Positions 25,288 through 34,323 of a stretch of DNA of 64,000 nt are shown here, in pieces. Source of the DNA: an uncultured Cetobacterium sp. (GTDB lineage: Bacteria; Fusobacteriota; Fusobacteriia; Fusobacteriales; Fusobacteriaceae); the NCBI RefSeq assembly GCF_947072685.1, contig NZ_CAMTIK010000005.1, forward strand, positions 1 to 64,000. The letters run 5' to 3'. The notes under the pieces are model-generated. The model was not told where the DNA came from, ran no database searches, and worked only from the letters and a program-made list of their open reading frames with translations. How positions within the stretch are numbered: the stretch's first letter is position 1; every line of letters begins with the position of its first letter. A program made the translations under genes and the position numbers.

Positions 25288-25316
25288 TTTAAAAAAAGAA
25301 TTTAATGTAGTATAAT
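25288..25316 (+). promoter_or_regulatory. Probable promoter of the cobalamin riboswitch transcript
   Basis: TATAAT at 25311-25316 just before the riboswitch aptamer, with a weak TTTAAA 17 bases upstream (25288-25293). Confidence 0.55.
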
Positions 25317-25321
25317 TAATC

Positions 25322-25471
25322 GTTATGGTTTAATTATTACGATTAATTAAAAGGGAATTAAGTGGAAATCTTAAGCGGTCACGCCACTGTAAAACGGACG
25401 AAAATAACAAAGCCACTGAGGAAACTTGGGAAGGGTTATTGGAGAATGAAGTTGAGTCAGGATACCTGCCA
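25322..25471 (+). ncRNA. Cobalamin (adenosylcobalamin) riboswitch
   Basis: The conserved elements of the B12 aptamer appear in order: AAAGGGAATTAAGTGGAAATC (25350-25370 region), AGCGGTCACGCCACTGTAA containing the B12 box GCCACTG (25383-25389), AAGCCACTGAGG, and the closing GTCAGGATACCTGCC ending at 25471. It lies in the 327-base interval before a TonB-dependent receptor gene. High intracellular cobalamin would lower receptor expression. The ~40 nt after the aptamer lacks a T tract, so control is more likely at translation, by masking the AGGAGG of the receptor gene, than at termination. Confidence 0.95.
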
Positions 25472-25510
25472 TAAAAACAAAACTGCGAGAGACAGAAATA
25501 GGAGGATTAA

Positions 25511-27382
25511 ATGAACAAAAATTTTATGGTGGTGGGACTACTTTTAACGGCTGGGATTGCTTCAGCACAAGACAGTATAATAAAATTAGATGAAAGTGTT
25601 ATAACAAGTGAGAATTCAGATGCTACAATTGCGGATATTCCTAAAAATATAACAGTTTTAACAGGGGAAGAAATAGTTCAAAGAGGGGCTCAAACGGTAG
25701 CTGAAGCGTTGAAGCTAGTTTCTAGTGTTACGGTGAGAGATATGGGTGGAGCAGATGCTCAGTTTGATGTGAGAGGTCAAGGAGCTACATCTAAATCAAA
25801 TGTAATTGTTTTGTTGGATGGAGCACCGTTGAACTCAATAGATATGTCAGGATATAAGACGAGTCAAATACCTGTCGATACAATAGAGAGAATAGAAGTA
25901 ATTCCCTCGGGAGGAGCAGTTTTATACGGTGATGGAGCAATAGGTGGAACTATAAATATCGTAACAAAAGCGCCGTTAAATAAAACTAACTATGGACATA
26001 TAGGGCTAGAAGTAGGGTCTTATGGAATGTTAAAAAAAGAGGTAGGTTATGGAACTAAAATAGGTGAAAAACTTTTAGTTGAAATTGATTATTTAGATAG
26101 AAAAAAAGATGCTTATAGAGATTATCAAAAGGATAATTTAGAAAGTTTTGGGCTTAGAACGAAATATAATTTAGAAAATGGGTATTTAGGTTTGAAATAT
26201 AATTATTCAAAAACAGATTTTAGATCTGCAGGAGCTTTAACTAAAGAGGAAGTGGATCAAGATAGAGAGCAATCAAGTCCAATGGCGTGGAAAGTTGATG
26301 GGAAAACAGAAAAAAATAATTTTTCAGGGGATTATGTTTATGAGATAAATTCAGAGTTGGAATTTAAACTACTTGGTACATATACAGATGAAAACTACTA
26401 TTCAAAAACAAGAGACTATAAAACAAAGGTTGGCTATGTAAAACCTCAAATGAAATATAAATACACAGATGAAAGCTACTTAGTTTTTGGAACGGATTAT
26501 TATGATGGTGAAACAGAAATAAAAAAAGGAAGTAATTTAGAAAAAAGTTCATTCGGTGGATATTTAATAAATAGTTATAAAAAAGATAATTTCAAATTAA
26601 CTCAAGGGTATAGAAGACAAAATATAGAGTATAAAGATAGTCTGGTTGATGAAAAGAAAAAATTCAAAGAGGATGCATTAGAGTTGACAGCGAGCTATCT
26701 ATATTCTGAAAGTGGCTCAACATATCTGAGTTACACTAAAGGTTTTAGAACCCCAAATACAGATGAGTTAGCTTATTGGGATTCAAACAATGATTTTAAA
26801 TCACAAACTTCAGAAACTTATGAATTAGGTGCAAAAGATTTTATAGGAAATACATATGCCTCAGGATCAATTTTTTATATAGAGACAGAGAATGAAATTT
26901 TCTTTGGATTGACAGATTCAGGGGATAAAAAAAATAGAAATTATGATGGGACAACTAAGAGAAAAGGTGCTGAAATATCTTTAGAACATTATTTTGATAA
27001 GTTGACAATTTCAGAATCATTGACATATATGGAGACAGAGTTTAAAGATGGGAAAGAGATTCCGGGAGTTCCTAAAGTTAAAGCAGTATTAAATTTTAAC
27101 TATAAAATGACAGATAAGTTGACACTTAATAACTCTTGGGAATATTATGGAAAAATGTATGCCAATAGTGATGAGGAAAATAAAGGTGAAAAAGTTGATG
27201 ATTATATTTTAAGTGGAGTATCTTTAAATTATAATTTTGGAAATGGATTGATAATAAATGGTGGAGTTAATAATCTATTTAATGAAAAATATTATGAATA
27301 TGTAGGATATGGATCAAAAGGAAATAGTTATTACCCAGCAGCAGAAAGAAACTATTATGCAGGCTTTAAATATAGCTTTTAA
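25511..27382 (+). CDS. btuB: TonB-dependent outer-membrane receptor, BtuB-like cobamide transporter
   Basis: A 623-residue outer-membrane beta-barrel. A signal peptide ends at about residue 19 (GIASA, then QDS). A plug domain at about 35-150 has DIPKNITVLTGEEIVQRG, FDVRGQG, VIVLLDGAPLN and IERIEVIPSGGAVLYGDGAIGG. A barrel follows, with alternating aromatic strands and the final residues AGFKYSF ending in the C-terminal Phe used by the BAM machinery. The cobalamin riboswitch immediately upstream, and a BtuF-like gene downstream, point to cobamides as substrate. It depends on TonB-ExbBD encoded elsewhere. A terminator follows, so the downstream genes are transcribed separately or by read-through. 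Confidence 0.9.
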   Translation: MNKNFMVVGLLLTAGIASAQDSIIKLDESVITSENSDATIADIPKNITVLTGEEIVQRGAQTVAEALKLVSSVTVRDMGGADAQFDVRGQGATSKSNVIVLLDGAPLNSIDMSGYKTSQIPVDTIERIEVIPSGGAVLYGDGAIGGTINIVTKAPLNKTNYGHIGLEVGSYGMLKKEVGYGTKIGEKLLVEIDYLDRKKDAYRDYQKDNLESFGLRTKYNLENGYLGLKYNYSKTDFRSAGALTKEEVDQDREQSSPMAWKVDGKTEKNNFSGDYVYEINSELEFKLLGTYTDENYYSKTRDYKTKVGYVKPQMKYKYTDESYLVFGTDYYDGETEIKKGSNLEKSSFGGYLINSYKKDNFKLTQGYRRQNIEYKDSLVDEKKKFKEDALELTASYLYSESGSTYLSYTKGFRTPNTDELAYWDSNNDFKSQTSETYELGAKDFIGNTYASGSIFYIETENEIFFGLTDSGDKKNRNYDGTTKRKGAEISLEHYFDKLTISESLTYMETEFKDGKEIPGVPKVKAVLNFNYKMTDKLTLNNSWEYYGKMYANSDEENKGEKVDDYILSGVSLNYNFGNGLIINGGVNNLFNEKYYEYVGYGSKGNSYYPAAERNYYAGFKYSF

Positions 27383-27385
27383 TTT

Positions 27386-27409
27386 AAAAAGAGGGACACC
27401 TCTTTTTTT
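27386..27409 (+). terminator. Terminator after the BtuB-like gene
   Basis: AAAAAGAGG / CCTCTTTTT around a GACA-type loop, ending in a T tract. Confidence 0.8.
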
Positions 27410-27507
27410 ATTTTCGAAAAAAATATAAAACAATAAAATATTTTGAGAGTGTATCAGAAAGGTATTCTCTTCTTTGTTTTTTGTACAGATAAATTTTTTC
27501 TATATTA

Positions 27508-27516
27508 TGATATAAT
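27508..27516 (+). promoter_or_regulatory. Extended -10 promoter before the BtuF-like gene
   Basis: TGATATAAT is a perfect extended -10 (TG-N-TATAAT) 33 bases before the start; no good -35 is visible. The 167-base gap carries no second B12 aptamer. Confidence 0.5.
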
Positions 27517-27549
27517 AGTATAAAAAGTTTTTTAGAGCTGGGGGTTAAG

Positions 27550-28410
27550 GTGTATAAAATATTAGGTTTATTTTTTTATTTATTCAGTTTAAGTTTTTCA
27601 GAAACTGTGGTTGATGGTTTAGGAAGAGAGATAGAAATTCCATTGAAAGTAGAGAGAATAGTATCCACAGTTCCGTCAAATACAGAGCTGATAATAGATA
27701 TGGGTTTGATTGATAAAATAGTAGGAGTAGATATCTACTCGGAGAAGATATCACAAGAATTAAAAGGTTTAGGAGTTTTAAATACAAATGCTTTAAACGA
27801 AGAGAAAATAATTGAGCTAGCACCAGACTTAGTTATTGCATCTTCTCACAATCTATCTAAAGGAGTAGATAGTTTAAAAATATTTGAAGAGTTAGAAATA
27901 CCTGTTTTTGTTGTACATACGTCTGTAAACTTAGAAGATGTGTGTAATTCAATAGATCAGATGGGAAAGCTGTTAAGTGAACCAGGAAAAGCTAAAGTTT
28001 TAAAAAAAAGATATACTGAAAAATTAGATTCAATAAAAAATATGACTTCAAAAATTAAGAAGAGAAGAAGAGTATATTTTGAAATAATGCCAGAACCAAT
28101 ATATACAACTGGGGGTAAGACATTTATAAACAGCATGATAGAGGTCGCAGGTGGAAGAAATATTTTTTCTGAAGAGGGGGGGTGGATAACACCATCTTTA
28201 GAAAAGCTAATTGAAAAGAATCCAGAGATAATATTTATTGGAGAAGACAAAAAAGAGTTAGTTGAAGATATAAAAACAAGAGTGGAATGGCAAGATATAG
28301 ATGCAGTAAAAAACAATAGAATATATGTGGTGGATGAGGGAATTAATAGACCATCAACTAGAGTATTAATAGCATTAGAGCAAATGCAAAAATTATTGGA
28401 GGAAAGATGA
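27550..28410 (+). CDS. BtuF-like ABC transporter substrate-binding protein
   Basis: A 286-residue periplasmic binding protein of the BtuF/FhuD family with an N-terminal signal peptide (hydrophobic to about residue 17). The mature protein begins VVDGLGREIEIP, followed by RIVSTVPSNTELIIDMGLIDKIVGVD, then ELAPDLVIAS, PIYTTGGKTFINSMIEVAGG and GWITPSLE. Members bind cobamides or iron-siderophores; the adjacent riboswitch-controlled receptor and the TIM-barrel gene favour cobamides. The start is a GTG at 27550 after GGGGGTTAAG. btuC and btuD genes are not in the window. The stop overlaps the next ATG (ATGA). Confidence 0.82.
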   Translation: MYKILGLFFYLFSLSFSETVVDGLGREIEIPLKVERIVSTVPSNTELIIDMGLIDKIVGVDIYSEKISQELKGLGVLNTNALNEEKIIELAPDLVIASSHNLSKGVDSLKIFEELEIPVFVVHTSVNLEDVCNSIDQMGKLLSEPGKAKVLKKRYTEKLDSIKNMTSKIKKRRRVYFEIMPEPIYTTGGKTFINSMIEVAGGRNIFSEEGGWITPSLEKLIEKNPEIIFIGEDKKELVEDIKTRVEWQDIDAVKNNRIYVVDEGINRPSTRVLIALEQMQKLLEER

Positions 28411-29357
28411 TAAGTTTTAGTTTTGTTCCTAAAGAGGGAGAGAAAAGCATTTTTTTAGAGTGTTTTGAGAGATTAAAAAAAGTAGGGATTTCAGGAATAG
28501 AAACTATTGTTGGGGATCATCTTCCGATAGAAGAGTATGAAGCTTATCCTATAGAAGGAGTTCATCTTTTATATTATCCGACTTGGTTAGAGTTTTGGAG
28601 AGGTGAAAAAGAAAAAGTGAGAGAAGATTTTTATAATGATGAGGGGATACTAACATATTATAGATCTTTTGATAAAAATATCTTAGTTAAAACTTTTAAA
28701 AATCAATTTGAACAAGCAAAAAAATTAAATGTAAAATATATGGTTTTTCATGTTTCGCATGTTCGCCCGAAAGATATATTTACTATGGAATTTGATTATA
28801 ATTCAGAAGAGGTTTTAAGGGAGTGTTTAGTTATATTAAATGAAGTGTTTAAAGGTGATGGACCGCTTCTTTTATTTGAAAATTTACCTTGGCCAGGGTT
28901 AACTTTAAAAAATTATGAGGAAACTAAAATGTTTTTAGATGGAGTTAACTATCGAAATAAAGGGTTACTTCTAGATTTATCTCATATGATTTGTACTGAA
29001 AAAACAATTGATAGTTTTGAGGGTGCAGATAATTTTATATTGGAGAATTTGGATGGATTGAGAGAGTTGAGAAATGAAATATATGGAATCCATGTGAATG
29101 GAGTTAAATTTGAAAAATATTTAGAGGGAAATTTTTCAAAAAATATTTCAGAGTGGGAAAAGGGTGATAGGAAAGATAAATTCATGATTGAGTGGGAGCA
29201 TATGAAAAATATAGATCCACACCTTATTTATAGAGGGGATTTAAAAAAAATAGTAGGAGCATTGCCAAACTTGAAACATATAACATTTGAACTTAATTTT
29301 AAATCTTTAAATCATTTAGAAGAAGTGGTGACCGAACAGATGAGTTGTTTGAAATAA
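28407..29357 (+). CDS. Xylose-isomerase-like TIM-barrel protein, candidate cobamide-remodelling hydrolase (CbiR-like)
   Basis: A 316-residue cytosolic protein of the AP endonuclease 2 / xylose isomerase-like TIM-barrel superfamily. Candidate metal ligands sit at strand ends: H115 and H118 (FHVSHV), E158 (LLFENLPW), D190 and H193 (LLLDLSHM), H229 (GIHVNG) and E295 (ITFELNF). Its start overlaps the BtuF-like stop by four bases, so it is coupled to cobamide uptake. CbiR, described in Akkermansia, is a cobamide hydrolase of this superfamily that trims imported cobamides so the lower ligand can be exchanged. The superfamily and position fit, but I cannot align it here; a sugar phosphate isomerase/epimerase remains possible. 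Confidence 0.6.
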   Translation: MISFSFVPKEGEKSIFLECFERLKKVGISGIETIVGDHLPIEEYEAYPIEGVHLLYYPTWLEFWRGEKEKVREDFYNDEGILTYYRSFDKNILVKTFKNQFEQAKKLNVKYMVFHVSHVRPKDIFTMEFDYNSEEVLRECLVILNEVFKGDGPLLLFENLPWPGLTLKNYEETKMFLDGVNYRNKGLLLDLSHMICTEKTIDSFEGADNFILENLDGLRELRNEIYGIHVNGVKFEKYLEGNFSKNISEWEKGDRKDKFMIEWEHMKNIDPHLIYRGDLKKIVGALPNLKHITFELNFKSLNHLEEVVTEQMSCLK

Positions 29358-29365
29358 ACTTGATA

Positions 29366-29388
29366 AAACTAAAGGGTTTTTAGTTCTT
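29366..29388 (+). terminator. Weak terminator after the TIM-barrel gene
   Basis: AACTAAA / TTTAGTT with a five-base loop and only a short T-rich tail. Confidence 0.45.
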
Positions 29389-29449
29389 AAAATTTTAAAA
29401 ATATGATATACTTTAAAATATAGAAGTTAAGATTTTCGTGGGAGGAACG

Positions 29450-30406
29450 ATGACACAAGGAAATTTAGAGATAGATAAAAATATAGATGAAACAATTAAA
29501 ATACAGGATGAGGTAGTTTCAGATCCAAATAAACTTTATAATATTTTAGGTGTTATGTTTGAGACAACAAAAAAAAGATATAGTTTTGAAATTGTTGATG
29601 ATACACAATACAAAAAGGGAGATAAAGTAATAGTTGATACGATAAGAGGAAAAGAGATAGGTATTGTCTATGGTGGGCCGATGAAATTAGAAGAAAGAGT
29701 TTTAGTTTTACCGCTTAAACCTGTTATTAAAAAAGCGACTGAAGAAGAGATTAAAAAGTATGAAGCCTTGAGAGATGAGGCAAAAATAGCCTACAGAACA
29801 TGCAAGGAAAGAATTCAGCACCATAAATTACCAATGAAGTTAATCGAAACAGAATACACATTTGATAAAACAAAACTTATATTTTATTTTACAGCTGAGG
29901 GAAGAATTGACTTTAGAGATTTAGTTAAGGATTTAGCTAATATATTTAAATTAAGGATAGAATTAAGACAAATAGGTGTTAGAGATGAAGCAAGAATATT
30001 AGGGAATATAGGTATTTGTGGGAAAGAACTTTGTTGTAGAACATTTATAAATAAGTTTGACTCAGTATCTATAAAAATGGCAAGAGATCAAGGTCTTGTA
30101 ATAAATCCTACAAAGATCTCAGGTGTTTGTGGAAGATTACTTTGTTGTATAAATTATGAATATAAACAGTACGAAGAGGCGTTAAGAGGATTCCCGGCTG
30201 TCAATCAAATGGTAAAAACTCAAAAAGGTGATGGAAAAGTAATGAGTATAAGTCCATTAAACGGATTTTTATACATTGATATTGACTCTAAAGGTATTAT
30301 GAAAGTTACGATAGATGAGATTAAGTTCAATAAAAAAGAAGCTAAAAAACTTCAGAATGTACTTTCAACAGAAGAGTTACAGCATAAAGTTTTAGAAAAG
30401 GAGTAA
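29450..30406 (+). CDS. PSP1-domain protein, YaaT/RicT-like
   Basis: A 318-residue protein with the PSP1 domain and its cysteine signatures GICGKELCCRTF and GVCGRLLCCINYEY. In Bacillus the YaaT (RicT) protein forms an Fe-S-containing complex with YlbF and YmcA that tunes RNase Y and several developmental pathways; whether that complex exists here is unknown. The start is ATG 29450 after GGGAGGA; an upstream GTG in frame (29438) lacks a ribosome site. A tRNA methyltransferase-like gene follows, a common neighbour of yaaT in other phyla, which supports the assignment. Confidence 0.88.
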   Translation: MTQGNLEIDKNIDETIKIQDEVVSDPNKLYNILGVMFETTKKRYSFEIVDDTQYKKGDKVIVDTIRGKEIGIVYGGPMKLEERVLVLPLKPVIKKATEEEIKKYEALRDEAKIAYRTCKERIQHHKLPMKLIETEYTFDKTKLIFYFTAEGRIDFRDLVKDLANIFKLRIELRQIGVRDEARILGNIGICGKELCCRTFINKFDSVSIKMARDQGLVINPTKISGVCGRLLCCINYEYKQYEEALRGFPAVNQMVKTQKGDGKVMSISPLNGFLYIDIDSKGIMKVTIDEIKFNKKEAKKLQNVLSTEELQHKVLEKE

Positions 30407-30416
30407 TAAAATTATA

Positions 30417-31091
30417 ATGGTTTTAGAAAATGAGGATATAGCAAATATCTGTGAAGGATATACATTGATTCAAAAAAAAGATGGTTTTAGATTTGGAACG
30501 GATGCAGTTCTTTTATCGAATTTCTTTAATGGAAAGAAAAATGCTAAAGTTTTAGAAATAGGAACAGGCAATGGTATAATACCGGTTCTACTTGCAGCTA
30601 AAGATAAAATAACTAAAATAAAAGCTGTGGAAATACAACCAGAAATAGCTGAATTAGCTAGAAGAAATGTTATCAGAAATGGATTAGAAGATAAGATTGA
30701 AGTAGTTAATGAGGATATAAAAAATATACAAGAGGGAAACAGTTATGATTATATTATTTCTAATCCACCATATATGGTTTTAGATGGGAAAGAAATAAAT
30801 GATAAAGACATAAAAAGTATCGCTCGACATGAAATAAAGTTAAATTTAAAAGAGTTTATTTCAAATGCAAAAAGGCTTTTAAAACCAAGAGGGGAACTTT
30901 TTATGGTTCATAAAAGTTATAGGTTTTTAGAGATTTCTGAGGAGCTTGGCAAAAGTGGATTTTCAGTAAAAAGAGTAAGGTTTGTACATTACTCTAGAGA
31001 GAAGGATTCAAGTTTAGTTCTTATAGAAGCTAGTAAAGGGAGAAAAAATATATTAAAAATAGAAACTCCAATTTTTTTGAACGATAATTAG
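30417..31091 (+). CDS. tRNA1(Val) (adenine-37-N6)-methyltransferase-like protein
   Basis: A 224-residue SAM-dependent methyltransferase. It has the N-terminal FRFGTDAVLLSNF motif, the SAM loop VLEIGTGNGIIPVLLA (residues about 42-57) and the catalytic NPPY motif in YIISNPPYMVL, typical of N6-adenine or glutamine-N5 methylation. The YfiC/TrmN6 (YabB) type is favoured by the RFGTDA start. It follows the PSP1 gene, as in the Bacillus yaaT-yabB region. The ribosome site is rather far from the ATG (GGAG about 13 bases upstream), so coupling to the upstream gene is likely. Confidence 0.82.
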   Translation: MVLENEDIANICEGYTLIQKKDGFRFGTDAVLLSNFFNGKKNAKVLEIGTGNGIIPVLLAAKDKITKIKAVEIQPEIAELARRNVIRNGLEDKIEVVNEDIKNIQEGNSYDYIISNPPYMVLDGKEINDKDIKSIARHEIKLNLKEFISNAKRLLKPRGELFMVHKSYRFLEISEELGKSGFSVKRVRFVHYSREKDSSLVLIEASKGRKNILKIETPIFLNDN

Positions 31092-31100
31092 AGATACTTA

Positions 31101-31129
31101 AGGGAGAGGGGTAGCCTCTCCCTATTTTT
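31101..31129 (+). terminator. Hairpin between the methyltransferase gene and uvrB
   Basis: AGGGAGAGG / CCTCTCCCT with a five-base loop, followed by ATTTTTA. The tail is short, so partial termination before uvrB is likely. Confidence 0.6.
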
Positions 31130-31142
31130 AATGGAGGTTGTT

Positions 31143-33113
31143 ATGTTTAAATTAAATTCTAAATATAGTCCAACAGGAGATCAACCAGAAGCTATAAAAT
31201 CGCTTTTAAAAGCTTTGAGTGAGAATGTCAAAGATCAAACTTTGTTGGGAGTAACAGGATCGGGGAAAACATTTACAATAGCAAACATAATAAAGGAAAC
31301 AGGTAGAGCGGCATTGATTTTAGCACCAAATAAAACATTGGCAGCCCAACTTTATTCAGAATATAAAAGTTTTTTTCCAGAAAATGCGGTGGAGTATTTT
31401 GTATCATATTATGATTACTATCAACCGGAAGCATATATTGCATCAACGGATACGTATATAGAAAAAGATTCTTCGATAAATGATGAGATTGATAAACTTA
31501 GAAATGCGGCAACTGCAGCATTGATAAATAGAAAAGATGTTATAATAGTGGCTTCAGTTTCAGCAATCTATGGCTTGGGATCACCAGAAATATACAAAAA
31601 GTTAACAATAGCAATAGATAGAAAAACTGGTTATAATAGGAAAAAATTGATTTCTAAATTGATAGAGTTGAGATATGAAAGAAATGATACGTCTTTTGAA
31701 AGAGGAAAGTTTAGAGTGAAGGGGGATGTAATAGATATTTATCCATCTTATATGGAAAGTGGATATCGAATTGAGTTCTGGGGAGATGACATAGAAGAGA
31801 TTTCCGAAATAAACACTTTGACAGGTCAGAAAATAAAAAAAAATATAGAAAGAATAGCGATTTCACCAGCGACCCACTATGTTACAGAAGAGGGAGAACA
31901 AGAAAGGATTATAGAGGATATAAAAAAAGATTTACAAATAGAAGTTCAAAATTTTGAAAACTCAGGAAAGCTTTTAGAAGCACAAAGATTAAAACAAAGA
32001 ACCGAATATGATTTAGAGATGATAAGAGAGGTTGGGTACTGCAAAGGTATAGAGAATTACTCGAGGTATCTAACAAGAAAAACTCCAGGTGAAAAACCAG
32101 ATACACTGATGGATTATTTTCCAAAAGATTTTATAGTGTATATAGATGAATCTCATATAGGAGTACCACAGATAAGAGGGATGTACAACGGAGATAGAGC
32201 TAGAAAAACAGCTCTGGTAGAAAATGGATTTAGGCTAAAATCAGCACTTGACAATAGACCTTTGACGTTTGATGAATTTAGAGGGAATTGCGGTCAAACT
32301 ATTTTTGTTACAGCTACTCCAGGAGATTTTGAAATAGAGAAGTCATCAGGTCATATATCTGAACAACTAGTTAGACCTACAGGGATATTAGATCCAAAAA
32401 TAGAGGTCAGAGAGACAAAAAATCAAGTGGACAATCTTTTAGAAGAGATAAGAAAAAATGTAGAAAAAAAAGAAAGAGTATTGATTACAACACTAACAAA
32501 AAAGATGGCGGAGGAGTTAACAGAATTTTATTTAACTCTTGGTGTTAGAGTGAAATATATGCACTCAGATATTGATACACTAGAAAGAATAGAGATAATA
32601 AAAGGACTGAGAAAAGGGGAGTTTGATGTTCTTGTAGGGATAAATCTATTGAGAGAAGGACTTGATATACCAGAGGTTTCACTTGTAGCAATTTTAGAAG
32701 CCGATAAAGAAGGGTTTTTAAGAAGCAAAAGATCACTTGTTCAAACAATAGGAAGAGCCGCAAGAAATGTTGATGGAAGAGTTATTTTATATGGAGATGT
32801 GATGACACAATCTATGTGTTATGCTATAGATGAAACAAATAGAAGAAGAGTGAAACAACATGAGTATAATTTATCTCATGGAATAGAGCCAAAAACTATT
32901 TATAGAGAAGTTTCAGAATCGGTTTTTACTTGGGCAAATGAAGAGGAAAAAATAATAGAGTCAAACCACTTTACAAGTAAACAAGACATTGAAAAAGAAA
33001 TTTCTAAGCTTTTAAAAGAGATAAAGAAATTATCGGAAGAGTTAGACTTTGAAAAAGCAATCTCAAAGAGAGATGAAATGAATAAATTAAAAATGATCTT
33101 ATTGGAGTTGTAG
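31143..33113 (+). CDS. uvrB: Excinuclease ABC subunit B
   Basis: UvrB is the damage-verifying helicase of nucleotide excision repair; it is loaded by UvrA and recruits UvrC. Motifs in order: SPTGDQPEAI, Walker A GVTGSGKTFT, the beta-hairpin region YYDYYQPEAYIASTDTYIEK that inserts behind lesions, Walker B IDESHIG, the TATPG helicase motif, REGLDIPEVSLV, QTIGRAARN, and a C-terminal UVR motif (ELDFEKAISKRDEM). ATG 31143 follows GGAGG; the open frame from 31131 contains that ribosome site. xseA follows after seven bases. Confidence 0.97.
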   Translation: MFKLNSKYSPTGDQPEAIKSLLKALSENVKDQTLLGVTGSGKTFTIANIIKETGRAALILAPNKTLAAQLYSEYKSFFPENAVEYFVSYYDYYQPEAYIASTDTYIEKDSSINDEIDKLRNAATAALINRKDVIIVASVSAIYGLGSPEIYKKLTIAIDRKTGYNRKKLISKLIELRYERNDTSFERGKFRVKGDVIDIYPSYMESGYRIEFWGDDIEEISEINTLTGQKIKKNIERIAISPATHYVTEEGEQERIIEDIKKDLQIEVQNFENSGKLLEAQRLKQRTEYDLEMIREVGYCKGIENYSRYLTRKTPGEKPDTLMDYFPKDFIVYIDESHIGVPQIRGMYNGDRARKTALVENGFRLKSALDNRPLTFDEFRGNCGQTIFVTATPGDFEIEKSSGHISEQLVRPTGILDPKIEVRETKNQVDNLLEEIRKNVEKKERVLITTLTKKMAEELTEFYLTLGVRVKYMHSDIDTLERIEIIKGLRKGEFDVLVGINLLREGLDIPEVSLVAILEADKEGFLRSKRSLVQTIGRAARNVDGRVILYGDVMTQSMCYAIDETNRRRVKQHEYNLSHGIEPKTIYREVSESVFTWANEEEKIIESNHFTSKQDIEKEISKLLKEIKKLSEELDFEKAISKRDEMNKLKMILLEL

Positions 33114-33120
33114 GAGAGTT

Positions 33121-34323
33121 ATGGAAGAAAAATTTTATACAGTGACAGAGTTTAATAGATTGGTAAAATCATATTTAGATGGAAATCCAAATTTTCAAGA
33201 GTTTTTTTTAAGTGGAGAACTTTCAGGAGTAACTTATTATAAAAGTGGGCATCTATATTTCACATTAAAAGATAAGCAAAGCCAAATAAAATGTGCTGCT
33301 TTTAATTATAAATATAAAAAAATCCCTGATAATTTAAAAGAAGGAGATTCAGTAAAAATATTTGGAGATGTTGGGTTTTATGAAACAAGAGGAGATTTTC
33401 AAATTTTAATTAGACATATACAAAAGGAAGACAAACTGGGAGAGATGTTTGCTAAATTAGAAAAATTAAAAAGCGATTTGGAAAAAGAAGGCGTGTTTTC
33501 AGCACTATTTAAAAAACAATTACCTAAGTATCCAAATGCTATTGGGGTTGTTACAGCGTATACAGGAGCTGCATTTCATGATATAGTAAATACTACAAGA
33601 AAGAGATTTGGAAATATAGATATCTACATATACTCGGCAAAGGTTCAAGGTGTTGGTGCCAAAGAAGAGATTGTGAAGGGAATTGAAACTTTGAATAAAA
33701 TTCCAGAAATAGATTTGATTATAGCTGGGCGTGGTGGTGGAAGTGTTGAAGATCTATGGGCTTTCAATGAGGAAGAGGTTGCAAGAGCTTTTTATAAAAG
33801 TGAAAAACCAATAATTTCTGCAGTAGGACATGAGATAGATAATTTGTTGAGTGATTTGGTAGCTGATGTGAGAGCAGCAACCCCAACCCAAGCAATAGAG
33901 ATAGCAATTCCTGTAAAAGAGGAGATAGAAGAAAGATTACAAAGCAAAGAGAACCTTTTGAAAAAAACTGTCCAAAGTTTAGTTAAGACCAAAAAGGAAA
34001 AACTTCAGACTTTAAGAAGTAATTATATACTAAAAAATTTCCAAAAAACTGTAACAGAAAAAAATCAAAGCTTAATTTTAAAAGAGGAAAAAATTGAGAA
34101 AATTTTAGAAAAAATTTTAATAGATAAAAAGCATGATATGGAAATGAGAGTTGAAAAAATATTGACATTGAATCCAATATCAACTTTAAAAAGAGGATAC
34201 AGTATAACAAAATTAGATGGAAAGATAATAAAAAATAGTTCAGAGTTAAAAGTTGGAGAAAGAGTGGAAACTATTTTTAATAGAGGAAAAGTAACGAGTT
34301 TAATAGAGGAGATTGTAGAATGA
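33121..34323 (+). CDS. xseA: Exodeoxyribonuclease VII large subunit
   Basis: XseA is the catalytic subunit of the single-strand exonuclease ExoVII. An N-terminal OB-fold (residues about 1-100, VTEFNRLVKSYLDG, SGELSGVTYYKSGHLYFTLKD) precedes the catalytic part with GVVTAYTGAAFHDIV, IIAGRGGGSVEDLWAFNEE, SAVGHEID and RAATPTQA, then a long coiled coil. ExoVII degrades single-stranded DNA from both ends and needs XseB, which is not next to it. The stop overlaps the TPR gene's start by four bases. Confidence 0.96.
   Translation: MEEKFYTVTEFNRLVKSYLDGNPNFQEFFLSGELSGVTYYKSGHLYFTLKDKQSQIKCAAFNYKYKKIPDNLKEGDSVKIFGDVGFYETRGDFQILIRHIQKEDKLGEMFAKLEKLKSDLEKEGVFSALFKKQLPKYPNAIGVVTAYTGAAFHDIVNTTRKRFGNIDIYIYSAKVQGVGAKEEIVKGIETLNKIPEIDLIIAGRGGGSVEDLWAFNEEEVARAFYKSEKPIISAVGHEIDNLLSDLVADVRAATPTQAIEIAIPVKEEIEERLQSKENLLKKTVQSLVKTKKEKLQTLRSNYILKNFQKTVTEKNQSLILKEEKIEKILEKILIDKKHDMEMRVEKILTLNPISTLKRGYSITKLDGKIIKNSSELKVGERVETIFNRGKVTSLIEEIVE

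Noticed and set aside
27410-27549. A second cobalamin riboswitch before the BtuF-like gene
   Set aside because: The 140 bases contain neither a GCCACTG box nor the GGGAA...GTCAGGA elements; only a promoter-like extended -10 is visible.
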